A stretch of DNA of 64,000 nt, taken from the NCBI RefSeq assembly GCF_000964425.1, contig NZ_BANF01000027.1, positions 62,001-126,000 on the forward strand. Reading direction: 5' to 3'. Shown in pieces: positions 63,810 through 64,000 of this stretch. Position 1 is the stretch's first letter, and each line of letters opens with the position of its first letter. Below the pieces are notes generated by a model. That model did not search any database. It was not told the DNA's origin and was given only the letters and a program-made list of their open reading frames with translations. This DNA is from Komagataeibacter intermedius TF2 (GTDB lineage: Bacteria > Pseudomonadota > Alphaproteobacteria > Acetobacterales > Acetobacteraceae). A program made the position numbers and the translations under genes.

Positions 63810-64000
63810 TCAGAAGCCTTGCCTGCCCGGGTACCATTCCGTCCCGGCCAGGGGGATGCGGGTCATGGCGGCTGCTTCCATCGTCAACGCGACAAGGTCT
63901 TCGGGTTCAAGATTATGCAGGTGGCTCTTTCCGCATGCGCGGGCAATCGCCTGCGCTTCCATCGTCATGACGGACAGGTAATTGGCAATCCGCCGCCCCC
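63810..64000 (-). CDS. GlxD-like glutamate synthase domain protein, C-terminal end only
   Basis: Running leftward from the window edge is an open frame of about 62 residues ending at 63810. It reads RRIANYLSVMTMEAQAIARA, then CGKSHLHNLEPEDLVALTM, then ITRIPLAGTEW-like RIPLAGTEWYPGRQGF. This matches from memory the C-terminus of the FMN-binding glutamate-synthase-type subunit (GlxD, or MgsC of N-methylglutamate synthase). It is transcribed toward glnT with a 75-base gap, the usual neighbourhood of glnT/gmaS. The remainder and any glxB/glxC lie outside the window. Confidence 0.7.
   Translation of the reverse strand, partial: GRRIANYLSVMTMEAQAIARACGKSHLHNLEPEDLVALTMEAAAMTRIPLAGTEWYPGRQGF

Noticed and set aside
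1-64000. CRISPR array, insertion sequence, phage or tRNA-linked integration signs
   Set aside because: No regularly spaced repeats, transposase or integrase genes, or tRNA-like sequences were recognised while reading both strands.

Overview
The window (about 60% GC by eye, dense genes, few spacers) looks like the chromosome of an acetic acid bacterium (Acetobacteraceae, Komagataeibacter/Gluconacetobacter type). This rests on the proteobacterial fused nuoCD complex I operon, TonB receptors ending in AGF, and general protein resemblance recalled from memory. The genus is an inference.

Region 1 (1-13.8 kb) is the distal part of a complex I operon, nuoCD-E-F-G-H-I-J-K-L-M-N. All genes are on the + strand and mostly overlap by ATGA, and a two-CBS-domain protein follows. 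Nothing is broken.

Region 2 (13.8-24.9 kb) is a purine/ureide-flavoured uptake and salvage block. It holds an NCS1 permease, a TonB receptor, an Asp/Glu/hydantoin racemase-family protein, a GntR regulator, a cytosolic adenosine-deaminase-family enzyme, an exported ADGF-like deaminase, a purine nucleoside permease-family exported protein and a membrane-anchored hypothetical. A near-identical 14-bp palindrome sits 4 bp upstream of two promoters here and recurs in Region 4, so it probably marks one regulon.

Region 3 (25-29.8 kb) has a GH32 beta-fructosidase without a signal peptide, a zinc alcohol dehydrogenase and a DAACS-type dicarboxylate carrier.

Region 4 (30.2-39.3 kb) carries a complete set of parts for an FdrA/AllG/AllH carbamoyltransferase plus carbamate kinase (the oxamate carbamoyltransferase set known from E. 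coli allantoin catabolism). It is split over two operons. It also has two tandem AllG paralogues, a free-standing 58-residue ORF, a GlcG/HbpS-like protein, an IclR regulator and a family-5 solute-binding protein lacking a signal peptide.

Region 5 (39.4-53.1 kb) is one nine-gene minus-strand operon: TonB receptor, Tat-type carboxylesterase, MFS carrier, enolase-superfamily enzyme, HyuA, HyuB, CYP199-like P450, SDR and gamma-glutamyltransferase. Upstream lie a [2Fe-2S] ferredoxin and its FAD reductase. Divergent from them is a + strand operon with a Rieske oxygenase, a glutamine-synthetase-like ligase, an IclR regulator, a secreted lipase-like hydrolase, a COG0402 amidohydrolase and a lactonase-type metallo-beta-lactamase protein (55-62.3 kb). 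At the right edge a GlnT (type III GS) gene and the C-terminal end of a GlxD/glutamate-synthase-like gene run leftward.

Interpretation (inference): Regions 2, 4 and 5 read as one accessory catabolic island. An N-containing, possibly N-methylated or N-arylated substrate is imported through TonB receptors, trimmed by esterase/lipase/deaminases, oxidised by P450 and Rieske enzymes, possibly gamma-glutamylated, and ring-opened by hydantoinase A/B. The ureido group would then be converted by the FdrA complex to carbamoyl phosphate, and ATP made by carbamate kinase. The actual substrate cannot be read from the sequence. No rRNA, tRNA, insertion sequence or CRISPR array was seen.
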